Positions 32,101-43,576 of a stretch of DNA of 64,000 nt are shown here, piece after piece. Source of the stretch: Cymbomonas tetramitiformis (lineage: Eukaryota; Chlorophyta; Pyramimonadophyceae; Pyramimonadales; Pyramimonadaceae); the NCBI GenBank assembly GCA_001247695.2, contig LGRX02026025.1, forward strand, positions 1 through 64,000. Reading direction: 5' to 3'. The position numbers were made by a program, and so were the translations under genes. The notes under the pieces were generated by a model that did no database searches, was not told the origin of the DNA, and was given only the letters and a program-made list of their open reading frames with translations. Every line of letters starts with the position of its first letter. The first letter of the stretch is position 1.

Positions 32101-34011
32101 TGGTACTTCTCCAGAAATATCGTTTTCCCCATCTTGCTTTTCCCCTTTCCAATGCCGTTGATCAGGCACTTCAAGCATCCCATAATGGCAGTCGCAGCCA
32201 TTCGTCGGGATGCGTCCACAAGGCCAACGTAATCCATGAGTACCGCGTACACCATGCATCGAACTGTAAATGGTTCTTTCTCGATGACGTCGAAAACCGT
32301 ATGACCAGTGGACCACAATACCTCTAGCTCATCCACCAGGTGGTCGTAAAAGAGCGAAGTGTCCTTGGGCTTGCCCTCCGCAATACCATACGTGAACACG
32401 TGCTTGTGTCGTTCTTCCCCGGGCATGTTGCCAATCGTGAAGCAAATGGGCATGATGCTGGATAGCTGATCGTTGAACGGGTTGATTCCATCCGCGCAAA
32501 GAATAATCCATAGATTCCGGCGGTCCGCGAAGAATCTGGGGAACTTCTGGACCAAAGCTCGGAGAGCAGGAGAATCTGCATTCGCAAGGCCGGGTCCAAT
32601 GTCATTTCCCCATGGGTCCGGCAATTCGCCCTCAAATGTACCACATACCGAACCAACTATAATATCAAACTAATCGCCGATTGAGCTAGGATGACGAGAG
32701 ATGGGTCCCACAGGTTTCCCTATACAGGGCGGGATAAGGGACCGATAGGGACGGGAAAGGTACTATGGGACACTCAACAGGGCTGAGCAATTTTACATGA
32801 TTCGCACCATGTATCCCGGTGACTTTGTCTGGTTGTTCGTCAGGAAGCTTGGTCGCATCGAAGCTCCGCACCATCGCGGCATATTCTGGACAGAGGAAGA
32901 TGTACTCCAGCAGTGATTCCAAAGGCCAGTATCTGAAAATAGATCTTGCTCGACCGTTCGTTCTCACCCCGTCGTGTTCTTTTCCCAACCGATACCTCGA
33001 AGTCTTACACTTTGGACATTTGTCGAGCTCGCTGTGTTCACCCTTGTACATGATGCAGCCCTTGATGCACACGTGCACCTCATTGTACGCTCCGTAGAAG
33101 GGTTTAAACCGCTTCAATGTCTCGGGGTACGTGCGAGGAAGGACTTGCCGTTCTTCGTTGTTAAGGAGCCTTCCCCGGACGATGTCGAGAATAGATGCAA
33201 AGATGGACTGAGTCCCGTTGTGCTCGACCTGCATCTCCAAAAGGTCAAGTAACAGTCCGTTGATCTTGGAAATGTCCTGCAGGGCGCCAACACTTCATCA
33301 GTCCATCCGCGCTTGGTACTAGAAGGATGCATGTGTAAAGTCATGGGGCAATATGGGTCCCCATCCGGTATGTACCATACATGGGACCGGGCCGTTCACA
33401 CAGGTCCCATATCGGTCCCATGTGGGTACCTTAACTTGCAAGCAGCACTCACTACTGTAACCGTACGAGGCGGTATGTACTGGTCCTAGACCGGTACCAC
33501 GTCCCGTACCAATAGGCCCCCCACATGTTCCCAATGGGTACCACATCCTGAACACTCTACTCACCACATCGTCTTCTCCATCGAAATCGCCCGCAGAATC
33601 GTCAGTAAGGTCTTCGGCATCTTCATCCTCCTCGCCACTAACTTCCCCGTCGCCGCTGTCGTCTCCGGATGACGATTCGCCATCATCATCACGTAGTTGT
33701 TTCCCAAACCCCAAGTCCTCGATGTGTTTCGCCAACGCTTCAAAGTTGGATATCACTACGGCTTCCCGAGAGGTATAGTCACGATCCGCATCGCCCATCT
33801 CATCATCTCGGGGAGATGATCGCTCATTCTCTTCTTCGAACTCCTCTTGCGGAATGTATACACCATATTGTTTGACATGTCGGAGAATTTGACGGCGGCC
33901 AAGTTCACGTGTCGAAAGCCCTCGGTGGTGGCATTGATTACACGGACAAATGCCATACTCTGAAACGTAGCGTCCAGGGCGGCTTCCTTGTATGCCCTGT
34001 GGAGTCGCCAT
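29198..34011 (-). CDS. TNP2-like CACTA transposase, multi-exon
   Basis: The start is ATG 34011. Exon blocks are about 34011-33567 (Cys pair CPCNQC, acidic stretch), 33340-32770, 32624-32052, 31843-31442, 31319-30966, 30884-30441, 30094-29570 and 29551-29198. TNP2 features: KGEHSELDKCPKCKTSRY; ILCADGINPFND with the first catalytic Asp; ELEVLWSTG; VLMDYVGLVDASR with a second acidic residue; and IHMYLLDLMHIL, the family's H-LD-MH block. The last block has FIFVKVRWFP, typical of the C-terminal region. The transposase cuts the element out and inserts it elsewhere. Exon borders are approximate, and one exon near 33285 needs an unseen splice or carries a 1-bp shift. Introns hold GGGACCGATA-like repeats. 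Confidence 0.8.
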
Positions 34012-34149
34012 CTATCGTCACATAGACAAGTGCCAAACCATTTTATCCAGCATGTTGCAGGTAGAACGCCTGCAAAAGGTCGTACACGCTGGTGAGTAAG
34101 TGTTTAAAGCGAGCAGTACTATACGGGGGCGGGGTCTCGGACCGATAGG

Positions 34150-34345
34150 AATCACTCAGTCCATAACCGGTCCCGAACCCCGGACCCGTAGGAACCATGC
34201 CTTGGACCCCACACGGACCCGTCGGTACCATGCCTTGGACTCCATACGGACCCGTCGGTACCATGCCTGGGACCCCACATGGACCCGTCGGTACCATGCC
34301 TTGGACCCCACACGGACCCCACACGGACCCGTTCGGAATCCACCG
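34150..34345 (+). repeat. 33-bp tandem repeat
   Basis: Five or so copies of a unit GGTACCATGCCTTGGACCCC + ACACGGACCCGTC lie just upstream of the transposase start codon. They are built on the same GGACC motif as the flanking arrays. Confidence 0.85.
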
Positions 34346-34420
34346 CAGCAAGACGCCGCAACCCTAATAAACCCTATGGTCCCATAGGTGGAACACAGCC
34401 CGCCCCTATGGGGTAAAGTA

Positions 34421-34920
34421 AAAAACAACTGGGTCTAGGGAACGAAACAGGGTCCATGTGGTCCAAAAATGTCTGACCATGCATGGACCTCGCATGGACT
34501 TGCCAAATAACCCGTTGAACCACTGTGGGACCGACGGCATGGACCCGTAATGAAGCCTATGGGACCGACGCACAGGTGTTTTTGCCTTTTTTTGCTTAAA
34601 AAAGTGCATTTTGGGGTTACGCGTTACACATGGACCTCACTTGGACCGACCAGTGTTAAAGGCTCGCTCTCACGCTGCCCCCATGAGGATTAGCGGGTCC
34701 CCGAGATTTTACAAAAAAAACAACTGGGTCTAGGGAATGAAACAGGGTCCATGTGGTGCAAAAATGTCTGACCATGCATGGACCTCGCATGGACTTGCGT
34801 CGGACCACACATGGACCGACGGCATGGACCTGTGATGAAGCCTACGGGACCGACGCACAGTTTCACATTTTTGGGGATTCGAGTCACATGGACCTCACAT
34901 GGACCTCACATGGACCTATC
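34421..34920 (+). repeat. Two ~200-bp direct repeats with GGTCCATG motifs (right array)
   Basis: 34421-34620 and 34718-34910 share AACAACTGGGTCTAGGGAA, CAGGGTCCATGTGGT and CATGCATGGACCTCGCATGG. The region ends with three copies of CACATGGACCT. It is the right counterpart of the left array. Confidence 0.8.
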
Positions 34921-35293
34921 TAAAGAACGTGGGCGAGGCAAACAGCGGTGTAAAGAATTCCTCGTTGAGAGATAGCGAAAATCGACCCAAAAATCGGAAA
35001 ACACAAAAATTATGCACAAGAAAGGGCAGGTTGACTGCAATATATCCGGCCAAACAAAAAAGCAAAAATACGTTTTTCCCGTGAGATATCGGCATTTTTG
35101 TGCGTGCGATTTTTTCAAATCGAACTAAAGGGAAAAAATCGAAGAACAGGTGCTCTGTGGGAATGCTTTCCTGTTCCCAGCGAACGGTGCAATCGGCGGA
35201 CTCGATGCACTCCCCTATCCTAATCCAACGGTCCCCATGATTTGCTTAAACTCAAAACGGCGTAAGGGGGGATCGAACCCACGACCGACCACC
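34921..35293. other. Gene-free stretch with tRNA T-arm-like sequence
   Basis: No gene seen. On the minus strand near 35260-35285 the sequence GTGGGTTCGATCCCCC matches a tRNA T-arm / Pol III B-box (GGTTCGATCC). No matching acceptor or D-arm is found, so it is not called as a tRNA. Confidence 0.3.
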
Positions 35294-36641
35294 TTAGGCT
35301 TTGATCTCCTTGGTCGCTTGGGCCGCTGATAACATTACCATCGGTTCCAGAGCCATGGCGGTTCTCTCGCCTTTGCGCGTGGAGCTACGCCCCGGCGAAC
35401 ATCCCCGTATCCGCACAGATTTGCCATGATGACGAAACTTGACTGATCCCCACCCATCATAGTCCAGCGTGACCGGCGAGAGGTGTCTCAACCACCTTCC
35501 TCCGAGTACAATGTCCACCTTGATGCCCAGTGAGAGGAAGTACTCGCATCTTGATGACCTCGGAGTAAGTCCCCTCTGAAGTCTCTGCTGTCAGCTTGCC
35601 GTAAGCGACTTGCGCAGAGGTCTGCACTGACCCATCCGCGAGGGTAACGTTCAGCGGCGTCCCATTAGCGCGAACCGTGAGGTTCAATCTCTTGACGCAC
35701 TCACTGGAGATGAATTCATCCGAGGCACCAGAATCCACCAGCACGCGCACTCGCTGTCCCTTCAGCAAGGCCCAGAACACCAATAGCAGCGTTCCCTCTT
35801 TGTCCCGAATCGCAGTCAGCTGACTGTCCTGGTTCCACATTACTTGACCATCGCGTCGCAGATGTGCACAGATGGCTGCTCGCACTGGGTGATGCAAAGG
35901 TACGCGCTGCTTAGACCGGATAGGTCTTGTGCGAGGTGGTGCAGGCTGAGAAAGAGGATCCGGACCAAAGTACCACCCACCCTCCAGGTCGCGATCTGCT
36001 TGTAGCTGCCGCTCCTTAGCGCGCCGCTCCTGTCCTTGAGCGCGTCGTCTGGCGCGGATCTGCGTGCGGCTTTCTAGAGGGTAAGAGCGAAGAGGCTGGC
36101 GGGCAATCTCCTCCTCCTCTTCCTCCCCAGAGCTATCTTCTGGTTCGGAATCTTGAGTGAAAGAGGTGGGTTCTTCTTCCCGCGGTGCAGCCTGGGCGTT
36201 GGTGACGTTCGCTGGTGCTGCCACTGCTTCATTACCTTCCAGAATCGGCCGCAGACGGTGGCGTTGCTGTTTCTGAATGGCCAGTAGCAGTTCCAGGTGG
36301 GTTTCCTCCTGGATGGGTTTCAGGGGAGTCGGCTCCACTCCTTCTGTCACCGTTGTCAGCACACTTTGGTTGTTCTCTGATCTGGCGGCGGCCAACTGTC
36401 GCTCCATCAACTGCTGCGTGAAGTTGAGCGACCGCTGGGAGTCCTCGAGGTCTGAAATGTCCCCAGAAGTTGCGGGCTGAGAACTGGATGGAGATAGGGT
36501 CAAATCCAGAGTTGCCTCTGGATTCGCATCTGATGGTTCCGCTGAGTCCAGGTAGGGTTGATCGCCATTTGCTGTCGATGGTAGGGCCAGGTGAGCGGCC
36601 TCCTCCGCAGCTTCCCTTTCTCGCTGGTTCCATTGGTGCAC
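35294..36641 (-). pseudogene. Ty3/gypsy aspartic protease region
   Basis: The frame from 36641 gives a low-complexity acidic N-part with Arg-rich stretches. A retropepsin domain follows: RVRVLVDSGASDEFIS with the catalytic DSGA near 35745, LNVTLADGS, and VAYGKL. After a 1-bp shift near 35525 it continues with KVDIVLGGRWLRHLSPVTLDY, the standard 'D-VLG-WL' end. The protease cuts the gag-pol polyprotein. The frame ends in TAA at 35294 where RT should begin; RT is missing. Confidence 0.8.
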
Positions 36642-37848
36642 CCGGTATAGGCTGCACCAGGCGTCTGGAATTCCTACATCTCCACCAGAACCTGGAAATA
36701 GTACCGCACTCGGTCTCCAGAGATAGCTGAACTGCTCCTTTGGTTATCGTCAGGTCAGGGGTGACCTTCCCATGCCATCTGTACCAGCGGCGGCGGTATC
36801 TGCGCCACCCTTCTGGCACCCATGCATCTCTCCATTTCTCATTCTCCTTTACCAGCGCTGCCGCGGCCATGTGCTCCGGGTGCGTCATCTCTCTCCAAGC
36901 TCGCGTGCGATCCGCCAGTGACTCTGCTCGAAGTCCCGGTGATTCCTCTCCCAACCTCGTAACCTCTGCCTCATGCTGCAGTCGTTCTCGTACAGTCTTC
37001 GGGGTTCTGCTGCGAGGTTTCCCAGTGCGCTTGCGCGCTGCGCTCGTAGTGCGCGCTGCGCTTGAGGCTGCCGCCCTCTCTGCCAAGGCTGGACACGCTG
37101 CTGGTCGAGACGTCGAAGGAAACACCTCAGGTCGAAGTTTAAAAGGTGGGGGTTCTGAAGCTGGACCAGTTTTTGAAGTTCCATCCCCTTCCTCCCCACT
37201 GTCGTCCAGAGGGTGTGAAACCGCGGGCAGCGTTACATCTTGCAGACGCTGCCGCAAAGCTCGCATACGCTCCACCGGAGCCTTCCTCGGTACCCGCGGC
37301 CGAGGAGCTTCACGCCAGGGGGTGTTGAGTGGGTTGAAGGTCCACTGAGTATCCTCTTCCTGACCATCATCCTCCTCCAGTGCTGCCAGTACTGATGTCT
37401 CAGGGTTAGGGTTAGGGTTAGGGTTAGGGTCATCCCCAAGGTCTGGGGGTTCAACGCGGGGCGTTTCGCCACGCTCGCGTCGTGGAGCTGGACAGCAGTT
37501 ACCAGTTCCAGGGGAGCGATCCACACTGAACATAACGGGAGGCTTGGAGCGCTCAGGCGACGAAGGGGTATTTCGTGGCGACCGCTGATGGCGCCGGGAC
37601 ATTAAGTGATGTTCTCGCCGGCCCTGCTCAGTGGAAAGGTTCGCTGTATAAACAGCGGTTCTGGTTAACGAGGGTTCATCCCGTAGGGTTCTGGTTCTGT
37701 CGAGACGGCGTTGTCGCCTCTGATCGACAGACCAGGTGAATCCATACCCTCGAGCAGCCAGAGGGTTGGGGGGTGGCGCAGGATCCTTCTGAATATTCCC
37801 CCGGTTGTGGGCGAAGGCTGTACTTCTCGCCCAGGGGCGGTTACCCAT
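36642..37848 (-). pseudogene. Gag-pol linker region
   Basis: The frame from 37848 is basic and Pro-rich (RTRTLRDEPSLTRTAVY; RSRTPKTVRERLQ). It ends coding near 36640, where a frameshift passes to the protease frame. The segment GWRRYRRRWYRWHGKVTPD (near 36790) looks folded. An array of TTAGGG-type repeats at about 37405-37432 is translated as an Asn-Pro repeat. Function unknown. Confidence 0.4.
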
Positions 37849-37886
37849 ACCGCCCTGTCGCCGGCGTCCCGCCGGCGGGAGGACGC

Positions 37887-38549
37887 TTAGTCCTCCTCCT
37901 CCGCAGATTGCTGACCCGAGGAGGACGCTGCGGCCGATTCCTCGTTCTGAAAATACTCCAGCGCTTCTGCTTCATCTTCCAAATCCTCCCATTCTGTCTC
38001 CAGCGCTGCGATATGAGATTCATTCGCAGCGCGGCGGCGTGCCAAACGAGCTGGGGCGTCAGCAATCCAGGCACGTTTCTTGGCCTCGTCGGGACAGTTA
38101 GCCCATAAATGGGAGTCAGAGTTGCAGACGTAGCATCCGCGTGGCGGCCTGGTCAATCCCGCCGGGCTGGGCGGCACGGCGTGTTGCACTCTAAGGTCTG
38201 CGGGGTCGAGGTCAGTAGCGCCTTCCTCCCCAGCGTCCTGCACGGCGTTAAGTCTTGAGGACGAGCGACCATTCCTCCAGGCAGGACTTCGGTTCGCAGG
38301 TGCAGAGGCGGGAGAGGTTCGCGCTGCAGTCAGAGCTTCACTGCGCTCCAATTTGGTGGCCACAGTGATGATATGCTGCAGCGCGGTGGATCCGGGATGA
38401 TTGCTCTCCCAATCCGCTGGACTTTGCAGATCCAACCGATCCTCAATAAGGCGATCCATCACAGCTTGCTTCAGTCGCAGTCCAGACCAGAACTGATATA
38501 ATAGCTGCTGCTGACTGATGGCATGGCAGTTGGGCATGGCGTCTGCCAA
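37887..38549 (-). pseudogene. Gag, CCHC zinc-knuckle part
   Basis: Helical gag-like sequence (QQQLLYQFWSGLRLKQAVMDRL) is followed by a zinc knuckle CYVCNSDSHLWANC (near 38130; C-x2-C-x4-H-x4-C) that binds RNA, then an acidic coiled tail. It is in the same frame as the gag segment at 38816-38553, separated by one TAG at 38555-38553. Upstream and downstream residues form a continuous gag core, so the TAG is a nonsense mutation. Confidence 0.75.
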
Positions 38550-38552
38550 TAA

Positions 38553-39897
38553 CTACACTACCTCGTGCCAGGATACCAGACGAGTGGCGAACAAACGCGC
38601 AGTCTCTTCTCGTCGCTGCGCCATGCGCATCACGGTCCCCGCTAGTCCTACCAGCGCGATGTCATCCAGCACGCTCCTGGCTACGTCGGCCAGGAAAGGC
38701 GCCAAAGTGGCGTAACGCCGGTTCCAGGCCTCCGAGTTCAACATACCACCTTGCTTGAGAAGGGGGTTCGATGACTGGAAGAGGAGGCGGCTGGTAGGCT
38801 GCGAGTCCAATGCCACGCCTGCACGCGAGGTCGGCGTAACTGACTGAGCTGACTGTACTGACTGGCTGCTCCGTAGTTGTTGAGGTCAGCGAGGTAGTCA
38901 AAGGTCTGGACTCGCGGTTCAACAGGGACTCGAGCATATCCGTAGTTGTTGAGGTCAGCGAGGTAGTCAGAGGTCTGGACTCGCGGTTCAACAGGGACTC
39001 GAGCATATCCGTATCCGTAGCTGCCTCCGTAGTCGCCTGAGTCAGTGAAGGCGTCAGTGAGGTTGCCTCGCTGTCTATCTCGGACTCGAAAGTCACCGAT
39101 AACCTTGCCAGAGCGTCACCGATCACCTTAGGTTCCGTAACGGTATCCGTAATCGGTGAGGTCAGAGAGTCACCGGTCACCTTCCAGGCCTCCGAGTTCA
39201 ACATACCACCTTGCTTGAGAAAAGTCAGGGATCGCGGCTGTAGTTTGCGTTGCGCCACTTCCTTCAAGATCTCCGGCATGGTGATCATGGTCAGGTCTAG
39301 GCGATAAGCACTCATGCGACCCAGGGCGAAGGTGACTACGCCCATTGACAGAAAATTGACCAGCGCTTCAGAAAAAGGTGGAAGCGCGGCAATATCGGCG
39401 TCAGTGGTGATTAGTTCAGCGGAGGAGGGGTACATAGGAATGTCTCTGATCAGCTTGAGCACATCAGCCACTGTCTTGGATTCTCGGTAGACATCGCTTG
39501 GGGAAGCCGCTCCCATAAGATCGTGGTGCCCTGGAAATTGAGAAAGGCGCTGGTCCACCGGCAGGAGTCCCGGGGCCGCTGGCAAGGAATTTCCAGGCGA
39601 TCTGTACTCTTCTGCACTGGGAACACCAGAGGGAAACCGGTTGACGCCCAGTCTCGCCGGTACCGTGGCGGGAGTTGGTTGGTTGCCGGCAGCCATTCCT
39701 CGAAACAGGTACGCCTCGGAGGATGAAAATGCTGCCCAAATTTGGAGTCCAAGGGGGTCAAATTCTGTCAACTCGGACTCTAAGGCATTTTCCGCGATGG
39801 GCACCCATGAGTACAATGGCAGGCGTCTCTGCTGAGTTCCAGTACGGCTTTCCGCGCAACGCCGCGCTTCATCCACTTGCGTTTTCTCCACTTCCAA
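38553..39897 (-). pseudogene. Gag core with internal duplication
   Basis: The frame 39897-38662 holds a helical gag core (ELITTDADIAALPPFSEALV; MPEILKEVAQRKLQPRSL). It is interrupted by ~420 bp of Ser/Thr-rich repeats bounded by two copies of a 36-bp sequence encoding LKQGGMLNSEAW (39185-39220 and 38725-38760). The core resumes in another frame (NRRYATLAPFLADVARSV, 38740-38553). The inserted repeats are near-copies of sequence at 40800-41170. Confidence 0.65.
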
Positions 39898-41084
39898 GTG
39901 AAAGCGTCACTGTCCTCAATCTCAGTCAGGCGCACAGGAGTATGCACTGACCCATGCTGCGCCAGGTCTTGGATGTCCACTCCGATGTGCCGCATAGTCA
40001 TCCAAATCCGATTTGTGTCGTTTATGAAGTGACTGGCGCTTCCGGGCATGGTTGGCAGTCGGTAAGAATATTGGGCCTCAGCGCCATGGCTGACAGTCAC
40101 TGCAGAAGAAGAGGACAGGTGATTTCTCAACCAGAAGGAGGCTCCTTCTAAAGTCCAGAGTAACACATCTAGACGCCTGTGTCGTGGGTCACCATTGTCT
40201 GAAGGCGGGGGCGAGTTTCCTGGTGACGGATGATCAGGCTCAGCTGAGTCAGAAGGCGATGAACCGGTAGCCGGTGGATCAGCCGGTGCCGGTGGATCTG
40301 GCTGAAATGGTGCCGGTGCCGGATGAGCCGGTGCCGGAGCCGGATGAGCCGGTGCTGGAGCCGGTTGATCCGGTGCTGGTGCCGGTTGAGACGGTGCTGG
40401 TACCAGCCAGGGACCTGATCCAGCTGCTGGCGCCGGTGCACCTGGTAAACCGCTCGCCCATCCTAAGGTGTGCTGGTAGGGCGTCATAGGTGGAGCGCCC
40501 ACCGCTGGTAGACCCGAAGTCAGATGAGGATAGCGTTGGAGCACTTGCTGATGTAGATTCTGCATGTACTCTGATACTTCCAACATCATCTGATTCTGCA
40601 TTAGGATTTGATGCTGATGGTTCAGTGCTGGGATCGAGGCATCTGCGGGCGTTCTGGCTGAGGCGGGGTCAGAGAAGAGTACTCTGCGCTGTTCTGCCAG
40701 GCGCTGCTGGTGCTGTTCCCATCGCTGATGGCGTCTCTCCCGGCGAGAAAGCTGGTTCACGGAGTCTTGGCTCAGAGATAAGTTTCTGACTGGGATTCGA
40801 CTGAGGACATCTGCTTGGGAAGGGGGTTCGATGACTGGGAGAGGAGGCGGCTGGTAGGCGGCGAGTCCAATGGCACGCCTGCACGCGAGGTCGGCATAAT
40901 AACTAACTGAACTGACTGTACTGACTGGCTGCTCCGTAGTTGTTGAGGTCAGCGAGGTAGCCAGAGGTCTGGACTCGCGGTTCAACAGGGACTCGAGCAT
41001 ATCCGTATCCGTAGCTGCCTCCGTAGCGGCCTCCGTAGTCGCCTGAGTCAGTGAAGGAGTCAGTGAGGTTGCCTCGCTGTCCAT
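39780..41084 (-). pseudogene. Gag-like low-complexity segment
   Basis: 434 residues. They start with Ser/Thr repeats (DMLESLLNRESRPLATS; TSTTTEQPVSTVSS), then an Arg/Gln-rich helix (RRERRHQRWEQHQQRLAEQR) and a Pro-Ala repeat (APAPAHPAPAP, 40270-40400). A folded end follows (SHFINDTNRIWMTMRHIGVD). It belongs upstream of the gag core and is linked to it by a frameshift near 39850. No catalytic motif. Confidence 0.5.
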
Positions 41085-41091
41085 CTCGGAC

Positions 41092-42363
41092 TCAAAAGAT
41101 CACCTTATGCTCCGTAGCGATATCCGTAATCGGTGATGTCAGCGAGTCACCGGTCACCTTCTGCGTAAGCGTTGAGGTCAGCGAGTCACCGATCACCTTC
41201 TCCGTAAGCGGCGATGTCAGCGAGTGCCCAGAACATGCTATGCTTATGTGGCGTGGGCCACCTGTCAAGCCGGAGCCACCTGTCCTCCCCGCTGCCCCCA
41301 CCTCCCCGTTGCTTGTTGAGGAGGGAGTTGGATGCATTGAGTGTGCCATGGGTTCGCCAGCAATGCTTTGGTCCATGTCCTCTGACCTCCCCGCTGCCCC
41401 CACACCCCCTTGGTTAGGGCGCGGAGTCCAGGCGAGATTCGCACCCTGCTGCTGGCGCGTTCGCCAGTTGGCCACATCGGAGCGGGAGGGAAATTGGCGA
41501 AGTCCTTGTTTCTGCTCGTTCGCCTCATTCTGCATGTCCTGCTCACATGTTGGAAGTTTGACCTCTGCCATTTCGCGCACTGCTATCGGGTCGCGAGGTG
41601 GTCGGCCAGCAGAAGCTGCTCCAGCAGACTCACCCTGAAGCGCGTTCTCGCTGAAGGGCGTGGGCAGCTGGCCGTGCGGGGAGGTCATCACCGTAGCTCC
41701 AGACCAAGTGTGTGGAGTCCTGTAGGATGGCAAAGGACTTCGCTGTCTTGGAGCTGGAGGACTCATGTCGCGCGTCCGCGGTGGGCTCCTGCGGCGCGGC
41801 GGTGGCGGGGTCCGGTCTCGAGTCCGAGGCGGGCTTCGCTGGCGCGGAGGTGGAGGGCTCATGTCGCGGCTTCCAGGCAGTCGCAGAATGCCAGGGGAAG
41901 GGGTGGTCATCAGGTTGACATACCGCTGGGGAGTCGCCCTCATGTTCCGCCCTGCACCAGGGGTGTCAACGGTCAGCACCCGTGGTGACGCCGCTCTTGC
42001 AGGACGCAGGGGCGGATTAGGGCGCTGCTTAGGTACCGTTACAGCCTCCTCCATGGGAGGTGTCACACAAGCTGTTCCAGAAGCCAGAACCAGAGGAGTC
42101 GTGCTGTGGAACTCAGGGGCAGCAGCTGACAAGGTCGACTTCTTTTTGGGTATCTGGAAGCTTGGCTCACCTGCTGCTGTCGCAGCCTGCGGCGGCTGAC
42201 CCGGAGAGGGCGCCTTGTAGGTGCCCTTCGCCCCCTTGCCAGTGGCTCCAGTGGCTGCAGCGCCTCTCGTGCTGCGCTGACTGGCATGTCGTCCTCTCGT
42301 ACGCCTGGGAGTCGACGTAGGCGACGTTGGAGGTGAGCGCCCAGTGTTGGCGTTTTGCATCAT
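41092..42363 (-). pseudogene. Gag N-terminal region, RS-like repeats
   Basis: Starts at ATG 42363 (a second ATG follows directly). It is basic, rich in Pro, Arg and Ser. Three units of the type RQRSPPRTRDMSPPPP (near 41880-41740) resemble an RS domain or nucleic-acid-binding tail. The end has an 11-residue repeat (TGDSLTSPITD) encoded by a short tandem. It terminates in TGA at 41092 after a frameshift relative to the next segment. This is the likely start of the gag polyprotein of this element. Confidence 0.5.
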
Positions 42364-43576
42364 GTTGAAATTGAGTGTTGAAAAGTGGAAATCTGACCGT
42401 TGAGGAAGTCAAATCTGTCCAATTTGGGCAAATTCCCCCAGAACACTCAGAAAAACATTTCATCGTAGCAGTGGAAGTCGTTGTGAACAAAGAAATATGC
42501 TTTCCAGAGTGCAATGCTGTTTCTGGTGGTCAAATTTCAAAAATTGAGTGACAATCGGCAATTTGGGTAAATTCTTGGCGGCCATCCCGAAGCAATCCAG
42601 ACTAATTGGCCTGTTCTCAGTGTTGGAGACTATTTTTTTTCTTCAAAGAATATAAAAAAATAGAAAACTATTCTTCTGGGCTTCAGTTTCCTCCTATGTA
42701 GTCTGATGGGCTCAAATTTGTCGAATTTTGCTCTGTCGTGCCGGTTGGCCATCCCAATTTAAAATGTAGAGATCCGTGAGGACCCAGGTGTCGGGGCCAG
42801 GTTCCAAACGAAAAAAAACCATCAAGAAACGTCAGGAATTTTTTTGTCTACGTTAAAACTGTCTCCGAGGTCCTCTTTTCTCAATCTGGCCAATGGTCCA
42901 CTTTTCACTCTCGGTTCGGGTCAATCTGGTTGTCAATCCCGGTAAATTTGACTTGCTGGCGGCTTCTTTTCCCACTTTCTGACCAGTTTGTAGCATAACA
43001 GTTTTGGAAAAGCGACTGTCTGCATGCAGGGTGAAAGGCAGGGGGCAAAAAGGCGCAGAGCAATACCACTTCCAAGTGAAGCCTTCTTGAGCACTTGACT
43101 GTATCCGAGCCGGAGCTCAAGGGTCAGTCAGAGGTTAATTCTGCTTCAAATCTTGGGGCACAGGTCCGTTTTCGGCAATTTTGCAGTGTACAAAATTGCA
43201 ATGTTCTAGATAAACAGTTGAACAAGGCTACAATTCAAGCAATTGCAATATCTTTATGGCAGGAAAGATTGACCAGTAAATTAAAAGGTTGAGCAACAGC
43301 TCCTCCAAATAGTTACTTCAAGTTAGAACAGCCTCCAAATGGGCAGAATTCAAGTCTTATACTTTCAAGGCGCGCAGTTCATATCTCTAATCGATCTGTC
43401 CCATGTCGGCTGGCATATCATCATCTGCCACCTATACAAATCCTAATCAGAGAATCTGCATTTGGACAATCCTAATCAAGACAGTTGATTTCATTGTCCC
43501 TTGCTGGTCTTTGCCTTCTTCCTACGAGGAGTCAAGGTCATCACTGTCACTGCTGCATTTCAAATGAGTTATGTAC
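42364..43576. other. Gene-free stretch, possible LTR/leader region
   Basis: More A/T-rich than its surroundings and with no supported gene. It lies just upstream (minus strand) of the gag start, where leader and 5' LTR would be expected, but no repeat partner was found in the window. Confidence 0.45.

Larger units (their letters stand above)
27633..34920 (-). mobile_element. CACTA/EnSpm-type DNA transposon
   Basis: A TNP2-type transposase gene (29198-34011) lies between two arrays dense in GGTCCATG/CATGGACC: 27633-29190 on one side and 34150-34920 on the other. CACTA elements characteristically carry subterminal arrays of short repeats near both ends, where the accessory protein binds. Exact terminal repeats and target duplication could not be identified, so the limits are those of the arrays. 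Confidence 0.6.

Noticed and set aside
35255..35335. tRNA gene on the minus strand
   Set aside because: Only a T-arm/B-box-like sequence is present; no matching acceptor stem, D-arm or anticodon arm could be built.
37400..37435. Chromosome end
   Set aside because: The TTAGGG run is short, internal and within a retroelement frame.
35294..42363. Separate host genes for each long minus-strand frame
   Set aside because: Zinc knuckle, aspartic protease and shared repeats show that they are pieces of one frameshifted gag-protease region.
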